Shown here: in pieces, positions 24,890 to 32,830 of the stretch
Numbering within the stretch: the stretch's first letter is position 1
Layout of the letters: every line of letters starts with the position of its first letter
NCBI GenBank assembly: GCA_022842595.1
Contig: JALHPF010000007.1
Coordinates: 1 to 64,000, forward strand
Direction: 5' to 3'
From: Rubrivivax sp.
Lineage (GTDB): Bacteria > Pseudomonadota > Gammaproteobacteria > Burkholderiales > Burkholderiaceae_C
DNA: 64,000 nucleotides
The notes under the pieces: generated by a model
What the model saw: only the letters and a program-made list of their open reading frames with translations
What the model was told of the DNA's origin: nothing
The model's database searches: none
Translations under genes and position numbers: made by a program

Positions 24890-27001
24890 TCAGCGCGCCG
24901 GCAGACAGGGGTCCTGGCCGGCCGCCGGGTCGGTGCCGAACTCCAGGAAGGGCAGCAGCGCAGCAGGCCCGGCAATGGCCGCGAGAGCGGCCGCAGCAGC
25001 CAGGCGCGGGGCCAGTCGCCGGCCTTCGATGCCGACCTCGGGCTGGGCCAGCGTGCCCCCCACGAGCAGTGGCGTGCGCAGTGAAAACGGCGAGAAGTCC
25101 TTCGGCTTGGCGACGGCGCGCAATGCCAGCGTTTCTTCGCCCAGGTCGATCTGGCCACTGATGCGCAGCGTGCTGTCACTGGTGTCGGCCACCGCATGGC
25201 TGAGCTGCATCACCCCGCGCTCGATCTGGGTCTGCACATCGAAGCAGGTGAGCGTCAGCGCGCGGTCGCCGCGCACCAGGACGCCCAGGGCCTGGGCCAC
25301 GTCCAGCCCGGCCAGTTCCAGGACCAAGTGCGACACGCTGCCGCCGTTCAGCCGCGCTGCCGCCTGGCCCTGCAGCGTCGACAGCAGTTCCGCCGTGGAA
25401 GTGCCCACGCCGCGAACCTGCAGCTGTGCAGCCAGGCGTCCGGTCACGAGCGGGCGGCCGTCGCGCTCCAGCGCACGCAGCCACTGCTCCACCCTGAACC
25501 CGCTGAAGCGCAGGTCGGCCATCCACTGCGCCGGCTTGCCGATGGTGGCCGCGTCCAGCTGCGTGCTGCCGCTGACCTGGCCGCCGGCAGCGCTGGCGCG
25601 CAACTGGGCCAAGGTCAGCACGCCCTGGCGCAGTGTCAGATGTGTCTGCAGGTCGCGCAACGGTTCGATCGCGGCGTCGTCGCCGAGGTCGAGCTTGGCA
25701 ATGGCTACCTGCACGTCGGCGTCCATCACGCGCAGCGTCGGCAGGTCGAAGCGGCGGTCGGGCAGCACGCGGTCGGGACGTGTCCTCGCCACGGCCTGAG
25801 GGCGGGTACCGGCAGTCGCATCAGGGGCGTCGGGCAATTCGTCCAGCACACCGTCGAGCACCGCGGCGAGCGCCGGCGTGTCGGCGGGTGCGCGCGTACC
25901 GATGGCCGGGCCCAGGTCCTTCAGGCGCAACACTTCGCCACCCACGCGGCCGGTGAGCAGCGGCGTTGGCTGGCGGCCGTCGTACACCAGCTCGGCCTGC
26001 AGCCGGCTGCCGCCCACCTGGGCGCGGCTGGTGCTGACGGTCCACAGGCCGTTGTTGTGCGTCAGCGAGGTCGCCAGCCGAAAGGCCGGCGTGGTGGGCA
26101 GGGTGATGCCCAACGCATCGCCGACAGCGGCCAGCGACGGTCCGCGCACGAGCAGGCTGCCCCGCAGGTCACGTGCGCTGAGCACGTCGGCAGCGACTCC
26201 GCGAAAGCTGAGCTCGGTGTCGCCGATGCGGCCACGCAGGGCTACCGGCACCATGGCGGTGGCGGCGCTGTCGTCGAACAACCCGGTGACGCCACCGGCC
26301 GTGGCCTGCAGCCTGACGCCCAAGGCGCGCCACCGGCCCTGCACGGCGGCGCTGAAGCCTTGCGGGCTGCCATCGTCCTGGCCGGCCTTGAGCTTGGCCA
26401 GCAGGTCAGAGGCGGTGAGGGCGTCGCGATACAGCACCTGGCCGTCGGCCACGTCGATCCTTGCCACCTGCACCGGCAATTGGCGCAGCCGCGGAAGAGC
26501 GGCCACGCCGGCCGGCGGCGGTGGCGAGGCCGGCCAGGTGGCGCGGCCGTCCGCCAGGCGCACCAGCTGCAGGTCCAGCTTGCTGGCTGCCACCAGGCGC
26601 AGCGGCCAGGGTTCATCGCTACGGTGCGACAGCAGCTCGCGCCAATTCCAGCGCAGGTTCAGCGCCTGGGCCTTCAGCAGATGGGGCACGCCCAGGCCAT
26701 CAGGAGCGCCCAGCTGGACGTTTTCGATCTGCACACCGGGGTTGACGAAGAGCCGCAGGCGAAACGGCGCCCCCAGCGCCACCGGCGCGTTCAAGCGCTG
26801 CTGCAGCTGCTGCTGCAGCGGCAGACGCAGGAAAGGCCAGCCGAGGGCTTCACTGGCTGCCAGCAGCACCAGGAGCACGGCCAGCGCAGCCAGCAACCGG
26901 ATGCCGATGCGACGTACCTGCGCCTTGCGCGAGCTCGACTCCGGCTGACGGGCGTGTGCCACCGGCGGTGTCGGGCTAGGAGAGATCGGTGGCTGATGCA
27001 T
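24890..27001 (-). CDS. AsmA family protein
   Basis: 703 residues with an N-terminal TM helix (about 33-52), then the long repeated beta-groove of AsmA/TamB-like bridge proteins, with the AsmA_2 C-terminal part about 480-650 (ISGQIDLGEETLALRAVAKPKD). The N-terminus has a Pro/Ser-rich cytosolic tail. AsmA-clan proteins move phospholipids between membranes; here one is directly upstream (14 bp) of an MCE transporter operon, which suggests both act on the same lipids. It ends in a short hydrophobic tail (PAALLPFLEFG). About 70 bp separate it from the upstream hydrolase gene. Confidence 0.92.
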   Translation of the reverse strand: MHQPPISPSPTPPVAHARQPESSSRKAQVRRIGIRLLAALAVLLVLLAASEALGWPFLRLPLQQQLQQRLNAPVALGAPFRLRLFVNPGVQIENVQLGAPDGLGVPHLLKAQALNLRWNWRELLSHRSDEPWPLRLVAASKLDLQLVRLADGRATWPASPPPPAGVAALPRLRQLPVQVARIDVADGQVLYRDALTASDLLAKLKAGQDDGSPQGFSAAVQGRWRALGVRLQATAGGVTGLFDDSAATAMVPVALRGRIGDTELSFRGVAADVLSARDLRGSLLVRGPSLAAVGDALGITLPTTPAFRLATSLTHNNGLWTVSTSRAQVGGSRLQAELVYDGRQPTPLLTGRVGGEVLRLKDLGPAIGTRAPADTPALAAVLDGVLDELPDAPDATAGTRPQAVARTRPDRVLPDRRFDLPTLRVMDADVQVAIAKLDLGDDAAIEPLRDLQTHLTLRQGVLTLAQLRASAAGGQVSGSTQLDAATIGKPAQWMADLRFSGFRVEQWLRALERDGRPLVTGRLAAQLQVRGVGTSTAELLSTLQGQAAARLNGGSVSHLVLELAGLDVAQALGVLVRGDRALTLTCFDVQTQIERGVMQLSHAVADTSDSTLRISGQIDLGEETLALRAVAKPKDFSPFSLRTPLLVGGTLAQPEVGIEGRRLAPRLAAAAALAAIAGPAALLPFLEFGTDPAAGQDPCLPAR

Positions 27002-27071
27002 CCGGTGCAGCTTCTCGCCACCCCGCCGCGCCGGCCATCGGTTCAGGCAGGGTCTGGCTGTAGGCCGCTAC

Positions 27072-28148
27072 CTACAGTTCGTGGGCGGCTGCGTGCGACG
27101 CGGCCGAGCCTGGGAACGGCCTGGCGTCGCGCCAGCGAAAGGCGCTGGGCGCCAGCCCTGCCAGGAAGCGCAGGTAGGCAGCGTCGAAGGCGTCGGCCAT
27201 CTCGAAATGAGGCATCGAGCCACCGTCGAACACTTCCCGCTGCAGCCTGAAGGTGTTGCCGGCCGCAGCGCTGCCGGTGCGGTCCGGACAGGCGCCAAAG
27301 TCGGTGAAGCTGCCGCGGCGCCCGTGGGCCACCCACACCGGCACTGGCAGCGCGCGATAACGCTCGACGATGCCCTTGGTGAACAGCGCACCCGCCACGA
27401 AATCCAGCGGCGCATGTTGGGCGCCGGCCAGCTGCGCGCAGCGTCGAGCGTGGGTCAGAAGCCGGGGGTCATAGCGTCTCGTGCCCCAGCTCCGGGCCAT
27501 GAAAAAGTGCATCACGGCAGGCAGGGTCAGCATGCGGTAGACCATGCGCCCCAGCCCCTGGGACCGGCCGCTGCGCAACAGCCGACGCATCCAGGAAACT
27601 TCGCGCGTGTCACTGTCGGCATACTTCTCGCCGACGCGTCGCCCCTCCATGCCGCTCGGACTGACGAGCGCCAGCGAACGAATCCGCCTCGGCCCGGCCA
27701 GCACCGCCTGCGTGGCGAATTCGCAGCCCAGCGACAAGGCTGCAATATCGACTTCCGGGGCGTCGATCCACTCGATGGCAGCGCTGATGGCTGCAGCCAT
27801 CTGAGCCGGCGAATACGGTCGGTCGGGCTTGTCAGACTGACCGAAACCCGGCAGGTCCAACGCCACGACCCGGCGCCGCCTCGCCTGGCGCAAGACAAAC
27901 GGTTCCCACTCGAAGGCGCTCGGTGCGGCATTGATGCTGTGCACCACCAGCAGCGGGACATCCTGGAACTGGCGTGACGGCGACACACCGCCGGTGTGGG
28001 CCTCGGTGTCATAGAGTGCAACGCGCACGCCGTCAACGTCGATCATCGTCGAGGGCCAGGGCAGTGAAGCCACCGACCCGGTGGGTCCGTGTGACGGGGT
28101 GCCACCGAGGCTGGAAGAGTCACGCATCGCCAGATCGCGCCGCATCAT
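27072..28148 (-). CDS. Alpha/beta hydrolase
   Basis: 358 residues with an alpha/beta hydrolase fold about 55-330: oxyanion region LLVVHSINAAPSAFEW (about 67-82), VVALDLPGFGQSD, and the nucleophile elbow ALSLGCEFA (Ser about 142) that has Ala instead of the first Gly of GxSxG. A C-terminal His is in MPHFEMAD (about 313). It lacks a signal peptide. The start ATG overlaps the stop of the upstream 60-aa gene (ATGA), and it precedes the AsmA/MCE lipid operon. The context suggests lipid or ester hydrolysis, but the substrate is unknown. Confidence 0.88.
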   Translation of the reverse strand: MMRRDLAMRDSSSLGGTPSHGPTGSVASLPWPSTMIDVDGVRVALYDTEAHTGGVSPSRQFQDVPLLVVHSINAAPSAFEWEPFVLRQARRRRVVALDLPGFGQSDKPDRPYSPAQMAAAISAAIEWIDAPEVDIAALSLGCEFATQAVLAGPRRIRSLALVSPSGMEGRRVGEKYADSDTREVSWMRRLLRSGRSQGLGRMVYRMLTLPAVMHFFMARSWGTRRYDPRLLTHARRCAQLAGAQHAPLDFVAGALFTKGIVERYRALPVPVWVAHGRRGSFTDFGACPDRTGSAAAGNTFRLQREVFDGGSMPHFEMADAFDAAYLRFLAGLAPSAFRWRDARPFPGSAASHAAAHEL

Positions 28149-28327
28149 CGGGACTGCAACTCGCGATCGGCCTGCAGCAGGTCCTGCCGGTCCAGCAGCG
28201 CGAGATTGCAGGCGGCAGGCTGGGTCAACCAGGCCAGCGCGGCCCGAAACTCGCGCAGTGCCCAGATCACCAGGCCTGCCAGCAGCAGGGCGACGAGGGC
28301 AATGACGATGACGGCTTGCATGTTCAT
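28145..28327 (-). CDS. 60-aa single-pass membrane protein
   Basis: A small protein: residues 4-24 (QAVIVIALVALLLAGLVIWAL) are one membrane helix; the rest is a short amphipathic tail. It overlaps the hydrolase start by 4 bp (ATGA), so the two are probably cotranslated. The start at 28327 or the next ATG at 28321 are both possible. No named family recognised. It begins the run hydrolase-AsmA-MCE. Confidence 0.7.
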   Translation of the reverse strand: MNMQAVIVIALVALLLAGLVIWALREFRAALAWLTQPAACNLALLDRQDLLQADRELQSR

Positions 28328-28569
28328 GGTTTTCAGCTCTGTTGAATGGGTGGGTTCACCCCGGTCAGACCGGAACAGCGGGAAGTGGCGTTGATGCTGA
28401 CCGGTGGAGCCGCAGCCGGGCCAGGCGCGGCGTCTTTCGGCAAGGCACCCAGCGGCTGCGATTCGGTCAGCACCAGCCGCAGCAGCGCGATGTCCACCTT
28501 CACAGCCCGGCTTGGCCCAGCTTCAGGCTCCTGTGGCTGTCGGTCACAGGGGTCGGTTCATGTCCCGCC

Positions 28570-29052
28570 TCAGCCCTTGCTCTTCAGCGTCAACTGGTTG
28601 TTCACTTCCACCACGCCGTCGACACTGCGTGCCAGGGTGGAGGCGCGTTCGCGGGACGAGGCATCGGGGGCGTCGCCGCTCAGCGCCACACGGCCGGCGG
28701 CGGTGTCGACGTTGATGCGAAACGCACTCAGCGACGGATCCGCCGCCAGCTTGGCGTTGACGGCCGCCGTGATGGCTGCGTCCTTAACGGCGCTGCCTGC
28801 TGCGTCAGTGGCCTTGTTGGTGTCGGCACGCATTTCAGCCGTGGCTTCCTTGACATCGGCTTTGATCTCGGCGCCCTTTTTCTCGGCCTCGGCCACGGCG
28901 CCGTCGATCTTCTGACCCACGGTGGGTTCGCTCGTGCGCGGTGCTGGAGTCTCCGGCGACGGCTGGCACGCTGCCAGGCCAGCGCCCACCAGAAGCGCCA
29001 GAAGGGCGACGGACAGGGTGGGGCGGCGGCTGGTGTGTTGGTCTCGGGTCAT
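28570..29052 (-). CDS. BON-domain periplasmic lipoprotein
   Basis: 160 residues with a lipoprotein signal ending LAAC (Cys about residue 29), a Lys/Glu/Ala-rich helical linker (about 45-90) and one BON domain (about 92-158) with INVDTAAGRVALSGDAPD and the final VNNQLTLK. BON domains bind phospholipid or peptidoglycan and are typical of OsmY/DolP-like envelope stress proteins. Start at ATG 29052, AGAGGAG upstream. It is divergent from the BLUF gene; the shared 261-bp region holds a CRP-like dyad and inverted repeats. Confidence 0.9.
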   Translation of the reverse strand: MTRDQHTSRRPTLSVALLALLVGAGLAACQPSPETPAPRTSEPTVGQKIDGAVAEAEKKGAEIKADVKEATAEMRADTNKATDAAGSAVKDAAITAAVNAKLAADPSLSAFRINVDTAAGRVALSGDAPDASSRERASTLARSVDGVVEVNNQLTLKSKG

Positions 29053-29178
29053 GTCTGGTGCTCCTCTTGGATGCCGCGTCGCTGGATGCGTCGAGTCCGG
29101 CGCGGCGGAATTCAGACTCGATGTCCAGACGATAGGCAGCAGTCGTTGCCGAAGCGATCAGCGCAGGGCGCCTGCGCC

Positions 29179-29196
29179 TGTCGGACAGGACTGACA
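29179..29196. promoter_or_regulatory. CRP-like dyad, site 3 (BON/BLUF intergenic)
   Basis: TGTCGGACAGGACTGACA: arms TGTCGG and CTGACA (one mismatch from CCKACA) with a 6-bp spacer. It overlaps a 13-bp palindrome CCTGTC-G-GACAGG (29177-29189). The centre is about 135 bp from the BON start and 127 bp from the BLUF start. Confidence 0.5.
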
Positions 29197-29199
29197 GGG

Positions 29200-29234
29200 C
29201 CTCAAAGGTGGCAGGTTTCAACCTCATTTGAGGT
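29200..29234. promoter_or_regulatory. Nested inverted repeats upstream of the BLUF gene
   Basis: CCTCAAA (29200) pairs with TTTGAGG (29227), and inside it ACCTCA-TT-TGAGGT (29221-29234) is a perfect 6-2-6 palindrome. Located 80-114 bp before the BLUF start and about 150-180 bp before BON. A candidate operator; no known family assigned. Confidence 0.4.
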
Positions 29235-29313
29235 AGCGGGCGTTCCAAGCCACAGGCAGCATCACCTTCCGTTCGAAAGAAGTCAGACAGGCGCTGCGCG
29301 CCCTTCACATCGC

Positions 29314-29721
29314 ATGCACCGCCAGTTCCTCTATCTGAGCCAGATGACACCCCAGGCCAACTACCGACATCTGGGCGACATCACGCAGCAAGCTACCAGC
29401 CTGAACCGGCGCGACCGTATCCACGCCGCTCTGCTGTTCGACGGCTACCGGTTCTGCCAGCGGGTGCAGGGGCCGGCCGAAGCGGTGGGAGCACTGCTCA
29501 TGCGGCTGCACAAGGACGCGCGCCATTCGGGGATGCGCATGCTCGCCGACGAACTGTTGCAGCCCGGCGCCGTGAACTGGCCCGTCAGCACCTGCCCCTG
29601 GCTGTCGGGTTACTGCGACGCGCTGGAGTTCGACGCCTTCGACACCGGCTCGGCGCTGCAGGGGCAGGCGGCGCTGGAACACTTCGAGCGCATCCTGCGG
29701 CATGCCGATTTACGGCCCTGA
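29314..29721 (+). CDS. BLUF-domain blue-light photoreceptor
   Basis: A short BLUF protein of 135 residues that binds FAD and senses blue light. The key residues are in place: Tyr 7 (LYLSQ), Asn 31, Gln 49 (FCQRVQGP) and the RH motif (KDARHSG). The start ATG 29314 puts the first beta strand at the N-terminus as usual. It has no output domain, so it must act by binding a partner; the nearest regulators are the CHASE3 kinase immediately downstream (convergent) and the signalling island at 14-20 kb. The substitution of the usual GITG by RIHA in strand 3 makes it a divergent member. Confidence 0.9.
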   Translation: MHRQFLYLSQMTPQANYRHLGDITQQATSLNRRDRIHAALLFDGYRFCQRVQGPAEAVGALLMRLHKDARHSGMRMLADELLQPGAVNWPVSTCPWLSGYCDALEFDAFDTGSALQGQAALEHFERILRHADLRP

Positions 29722-29773
29722 GTCCAGGCCGAGGTCGGGAACCAGGACCCGTCCCGTCCCGGGGCTTTCTTCG

Positions 29774-31135
29774 TCAGCCCACGCCGGCTGGCGCCGGTGG
29801 CGCAGCCAAGCCCTGCATCGGCAGGGTGGCGGTGATGCGCGTGCCGCGCCCCGGCGCGGAATCCAGTTCCAGCTGGCCACCGAATGATTCAACGCGGTGG
29901 CGCATGCCGGCCAGGCCATGGCGGGCCACGCGCGAGGCCTGCACGTCGAAACCCGCGCCGTTGTCTTCGATGCGAACCGTCAGTTGCTGAGTGCCTGCCG
30001 TCAACGCCACAGCCACCTGGCTGGCGCGGGCGTACTTCTGCACATTGGTCAGCGCTTCCTGCACCAGTCGGTAGATCGTGAGCTCGGCCTCGTCGCTGAG
30101 TTCGACTTCGTCCAGCTGCGCCTGCAGCGGTACGCCCAGTCGTTCGGCCACCTCGTTGCACAGCAGCTCCAGCGCCTTTTTCATGCCCAGGTGCTGCAGT
30201 GCCGAAGGCCGCAGGTCTTCGATGATGCGGCGCTTGATGGCGACCACCTCGTCCAGCCGCCGGCTGGCCTGCTGCAGCCGTTCGGCCACCTGCGCGGGCT
30301 CTCGCGCGTTGCGCAGCCGCACCAGGTCGAACTTGGCGGCGGTGAGCAGGCCGCCGAGTTCGTCGTGCAATTCGCGTGACAGGCGTGCACGTTCGACTTC
30401 CTGCACCGTCTGCAGGTTGCTGGCGAGTTCGCGCAGGTCGGCGGTGCGTGCCCGGACTTCGGCCTCCAGGCGCTGGCGGGCGTCGGCGTTGGTGCGGGCT
30501 TCGTTGGCCAGCTTGCGCACATAGGCCACTGCAGCCAGTGCCGACAGCACGGCCAGCCCGTTGATCGTCCAGCGCCGCAGTTCCAGTTCGGAGCTGGTGG
30601 CCACGCCCAGGGCACTGTCCCTTTTCGCAGCCGCATCGAGCGCGCCGCGCAGTTTCTCGCGCAGGCGATCCATGCCGTCCTTGCCGATGCCGGTCTGCAC
30701 CATTTCCACGGCCTGGTCGCGCCGGCCTTCGCGCTGCAGTGCAATCGTGGTGGCCAGTTCGCTCAGCTTGAGGTCGATCAGCTGCCGCGCTTCCAGCGCC
30801 TGGCTGGCAGCGTCGGCGCCAGCGCCCTGCAGGAAGTCGAGCGTGGGACCCAGCCGCTTCGGTAGTTGGCCGACGGCGGCTTCGTACGGCACCAGGTAGT
30901 CTTCATGGCCGGTCAGCAGGTAGCCGCGCTGTGACGTTTCGGCGTCGGTCAGCAACTGCATGGCTTCCATGCCAGACAGCCGGGCCTGCAACAAGGCCAA
31001 ACGATCGGTACGCAAGGCGTCGGTGCGCTGGTGCGAACGTTCGTTCAGGGCCACCGCCATCAGCATCAGCAGCACGATGGCTGGCGTGGCGAGTCGGGCG
31101 GTCAACAGGCGGTGCGGTGCCCCGCGCAGGTCCAT
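29774..31135 (-). CDS. CHASE3-domain histidine kinase (HisKA_3 class)
   Basis: 453 residues from ATG 31135, which has a GGGGGAG ribosome site; an upstream start would add 22 residues. TM1 is about 12-30; the CHASE3 periplasmic domain (about 35-175) contains AETSQRGYLLTGHEDYL; TM2 about 190-210; a coiled coil about 215-245; HisKA_3 with the phospho-His at about 257 (LSRELHDELGG); HATPase with EALTNVQKYA, DNGAGF and GLAGMRHRVESFGG. This class phosphorylates NarL-type regulators. No regulator is adjacent, and the orphan NarL-type gene at 20029 is the only candidate in the window. Convergent with the BLUF gene. Confidence 0.92.
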   Translation of the reverse strand: MDLRGAPHRLLTARLATPAIVLLMLMAVALNERSHQRTDALRTDRLALLQARLSGMEAMQLLTDAETSQRGYLLTGHEDYLVPYEAAVGQLPKRLGPTLDFLQGAGADAASQALEARQLIDLKLSELATTIALQREGRRDQAVEMVQTGIGKDGMDRLREKLRGALDAAAKRDSALGVATSSELELRRWTINGLAVLSALAAVAYVRKLANEARTNADARQRLEAEVRARTADLRELASNLQTVQEVERARLSRELHDELGGLLTAAKFDLVRLRNAREPAQVAERLQQASRRLDEVVAIKRRIIEDLRPSALQHLGMKKALELLCNEVAERLGVPLQAQLDEVELSDEAELTIYRLVQEALTNVQKYARASQVAVALTAGTQQLTVRIEDNGAGFDVQASRVARHGLAGMRHRVESFGGQLELDSAPGRGTRITATLPMQGLAAPPAPAGVG

Positions 31136-31275
31136 CGCGAACTCCCCCAAGGCAGCAAACTCAGTTTGGCCGTTGTCGTTGCCGGGCTGCGCGCCTTTCA
31201 CTGCTGCGAACAGAGCCTAGAGCCTGTGATCTGCCCATGCCCGATTATCCACAGCGATCAAGGCCTTCAGCGGCT

Positions 31276-32145
31276 TCAGGGCCGTGCGACGACACTCACG
31301 TTGACGTGCATGCCGGCGTAGTCCTCGGGCTTGCCGAACCATTCACCCGACAGCGGCGCCACTTCCGAGGCCTGGCGGCCGATGGCGATGCGGATGAGGT
31401 CGCTGCCCCCGATGAGGTTGTTGGTCGGGTCGACCGGAAACCAGCCGCAGTCTGGCAGGTACACCTGGACCCAGCCATGGGTGGCACCGCCGCCCTGGTT
31501 GCCGCCGGCTGCGGGCGAGTACAGATAGCCCGAGACAAAGCGCGCGGCGATGCCCAGCTGGCGCAGGCCGTCGATCATCAGGGTGGCGAAGTCGCGGCAG
31601 GCGCCACTGCGCAGCGACAGCGTCTGCTGGGGTGCCTGCACGCCTTCTTCCTCGCGCATCGCATACGTGAAATCGCTGCGGATGGCCTGGGTCATCAGTG
31701 CAATGGTCTGGCGTGGCCCGCCGTCCTGGCTGCCTTGTGTGGCGAAAGGCTGGGCCCAAGCCCGCACGACGTGCCCCGGGTCTTCGAACGAAGGCACCAT
31801 GAAGGGCGTGAGCGCCAGGCGTTCGGCGGTGCTGTAGTTGGGCGGCATCCAGGTGGATTCGGTGGCTGCGGGCAGCTCGAAGGCACTCGACCCCAGGTGT
31901 TCGACCGTGAAGCGGCTGGTGATGCGCAAGGTGTCTGCAGCCTGGCCAGGGTGGATGAGCGCCACCGAGTTGCCATACACATCGTGGACAAGGTCAACGC
32001 GGCTGGCGGGTGGCGACACTTCCAGTTCCGTGGCCAGCACCCGCATGTCGTGGCCGTCGCGGGGGCGGAAAGTCAGTCGGTGGACACCGAATTCGACAAC
32101 TTGGTGGAAGCGATATTCGGTGGAATGTTCGATGTCGTAGATCAT
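31276..32145 (-). CDS. Transglutaminase-like cysteine protease family protein
   Basis: 289 residues: an N-terminal Bact_transglu_N beta domain (about 1-85, starting MIYDIEHSTEYRF) and the catalytic core with Cys 183 (RSGACRDFA), His 223 (THGWVQVYLP) and Asp 239 (VDPTNN), the papain-like triad. No signal peptide, so probably cytoplasmic. Proteins of this type are often found with circularly permuted ATP-grasp and alpha-E genes, which are not seen here. The function is probably peptide hydrolysis or amide modification. Confidence 0.92.
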   Translation of the reverse strand: MIYDIEHSTEYRFHQVVEFGVHRLTFRPRDGHDMRVLATELEVSPPASRVDLVHDVYGNSVALIHPGQAADTLRITSRFTVEHLGSSAFELPAATESTWMPPNYSTAERLALTPFMVPSFEDPGHVVRAWAQPFATQGSQDGGPRQTIALMTQAIRSDFTYAMREEEGVQAPQQTLSLRSGACRDFATLMIDGLRQLGIAARFVSGYLYSPAAGGNQGGGATHGWVQVYLPDCGWFPVDPTNNLIGGSDLIRIAIGRQASEVAPLSGEWFGKPEDYAGMHVNVSVVARP

Positions 32146-32167
32146 GGAAACTTCAGGGATGGCAGAT

Positions 32168-32187
32168 GGCGGCCGCGGGCGGCCGCC
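32168..32187 (-). terminator. GC hairpin after the 156-aa gene
   Basis: GGCGGCCG-CGGG-CGGCCGCC forms an 8-bp perfect stem with a 4-nt loop, 5 nt past the stop of the 156-aa gene and about 20 bp before the transglutaminase start codon. No T-run. Confidence 0.5.
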
Positions 32188-32192
32188 GATGT

Positions 32193-32663
32193 TCAGATCA
32201 GGTCTTCGACCGTGAGGCGGCCATAGAGCACCGCCAGCGTCGCACCGTGGGCCTTGGCGAGTTCGCCCACGTGGGCGGCGTCTTCGTTGCTGTCGGCCTT
32301 CACCACCAGCCAGCTGTAGCCCTGGCGAGCCAGCTCCACATAGCGCCGCATCATCGTGATTTCGTAGCCGAATCCGGCGAGCGGGCTGGCCGCTTCGATG
32401 AGCGCCTGCATTTCTTCGATGCTCTCGCTGGGCGTCAGTTCATCGGCGGGCAGACCGGGAACGCCGGGCGCGTTGAGCGCAGTCTTCAGGGCGCGCAGGT
32501 CGGCCCGGCTGGGCAGGCCTACCATCACATGGCCCACCGGCTTGAAGGTGCCGAATGACGTGGCACGGGCCGGGCTTTCTTCTTCTGCAGCAGGCTTCGG
32601 ATCCGCTTGCACCGGGGTGTTCAGGCTCGAGGCCAGCGGTTCGTGGGTTTGGATGATCGGCAT
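32193..32663 (-). CDS. Conserved hypothetical, 156 aa (possible stress protein)
   Basis: Start at ATG 32663 with AGAGGA upstream. The first 45 residues are low-complexity and Pro/Glu-rich; residues 48-150 look like two alpha/beta repeats (VGHVMVGLPSRADLRALKTAL, then YSWLVVKADSNEDAAHVGELAKAHGA), somewhat like the general-stress 17M/YflT or DUF1269 class, though I cannot assign it firmly. No signal or membrane segment. Its upstream region has the clearest TGTCGG-N6-CCGACA dyad of the window and a CCGACA-N17-CCTACA pair. A GC hairpin follows its stop. Confidence 0.75.
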   Translation of the reverse strand: MPIIQTHEPLASSLNTPVQADPKPAAEEESPARATSFGTFKPVGHVMVGLPSRADLRALKTALNAPGVPGLPADELTPSESIEEMQALIEAASPLAGFGYEITMMRRYVELARQGYSWLVVKADSNEDAAHVGELAKAHGATLAVLYGRLTVEDLI

Positions 32664-32733
32664 GGGGGTCCTCTGTACGGATATGTGCGGTTGAAGCTCT
32701 GCCCGGATGGTGCTTGGCCCTGCCGCCAACGGC

Positions 32734-32774
32734 TGTAGGCCGCACGCGGCAAGCCGTGTCGGCGATATCCGACA
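32734..32774. promoter_or_regulatory. CRP-like dyad, site 4, plus CCGACA-N17-CCTACA pair
   Basis: TGTCGGCGATATCCGACA at 32757-32774 has perfect 6-bp arms and a 6-bp spacer. On the minus strand its CCGACA is followed after 17 bp by CCTACA (32734-32739), the same pair and spacing as at 21032-21060. It lies 71-111 bp upstream of the 156-aa gene and 57-97 bp upstream of the divergent SGNH hydrolase. Confidence 0.6.
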
Positions 32775-32830
32775 GGCCCCCGGGGCCAGCGCCGACGCCA
32801 GGGTTTTCGCGCGGGCGCCAGACTTCCGGC

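Noticed and set aside
22735..25197. Long frame extension upstream of the lipid-transport ATPase
   Set aside because: The extension overlaps the MlaE permease gene and is Arg/Pro/Gly-rich shadow sequence; the true start at 23574 has a good ribosome site.
28333..28503. Possible 56-codon GTG-start ORF on the minus strand just upstream of the 60-aa membrane protein
   Set aside because: No ribosome site near the GTG and no recognisable protein features; codon pattern alone is not enough. The 242-bp stretch 28328-28569 otherwise shows nothing clear.
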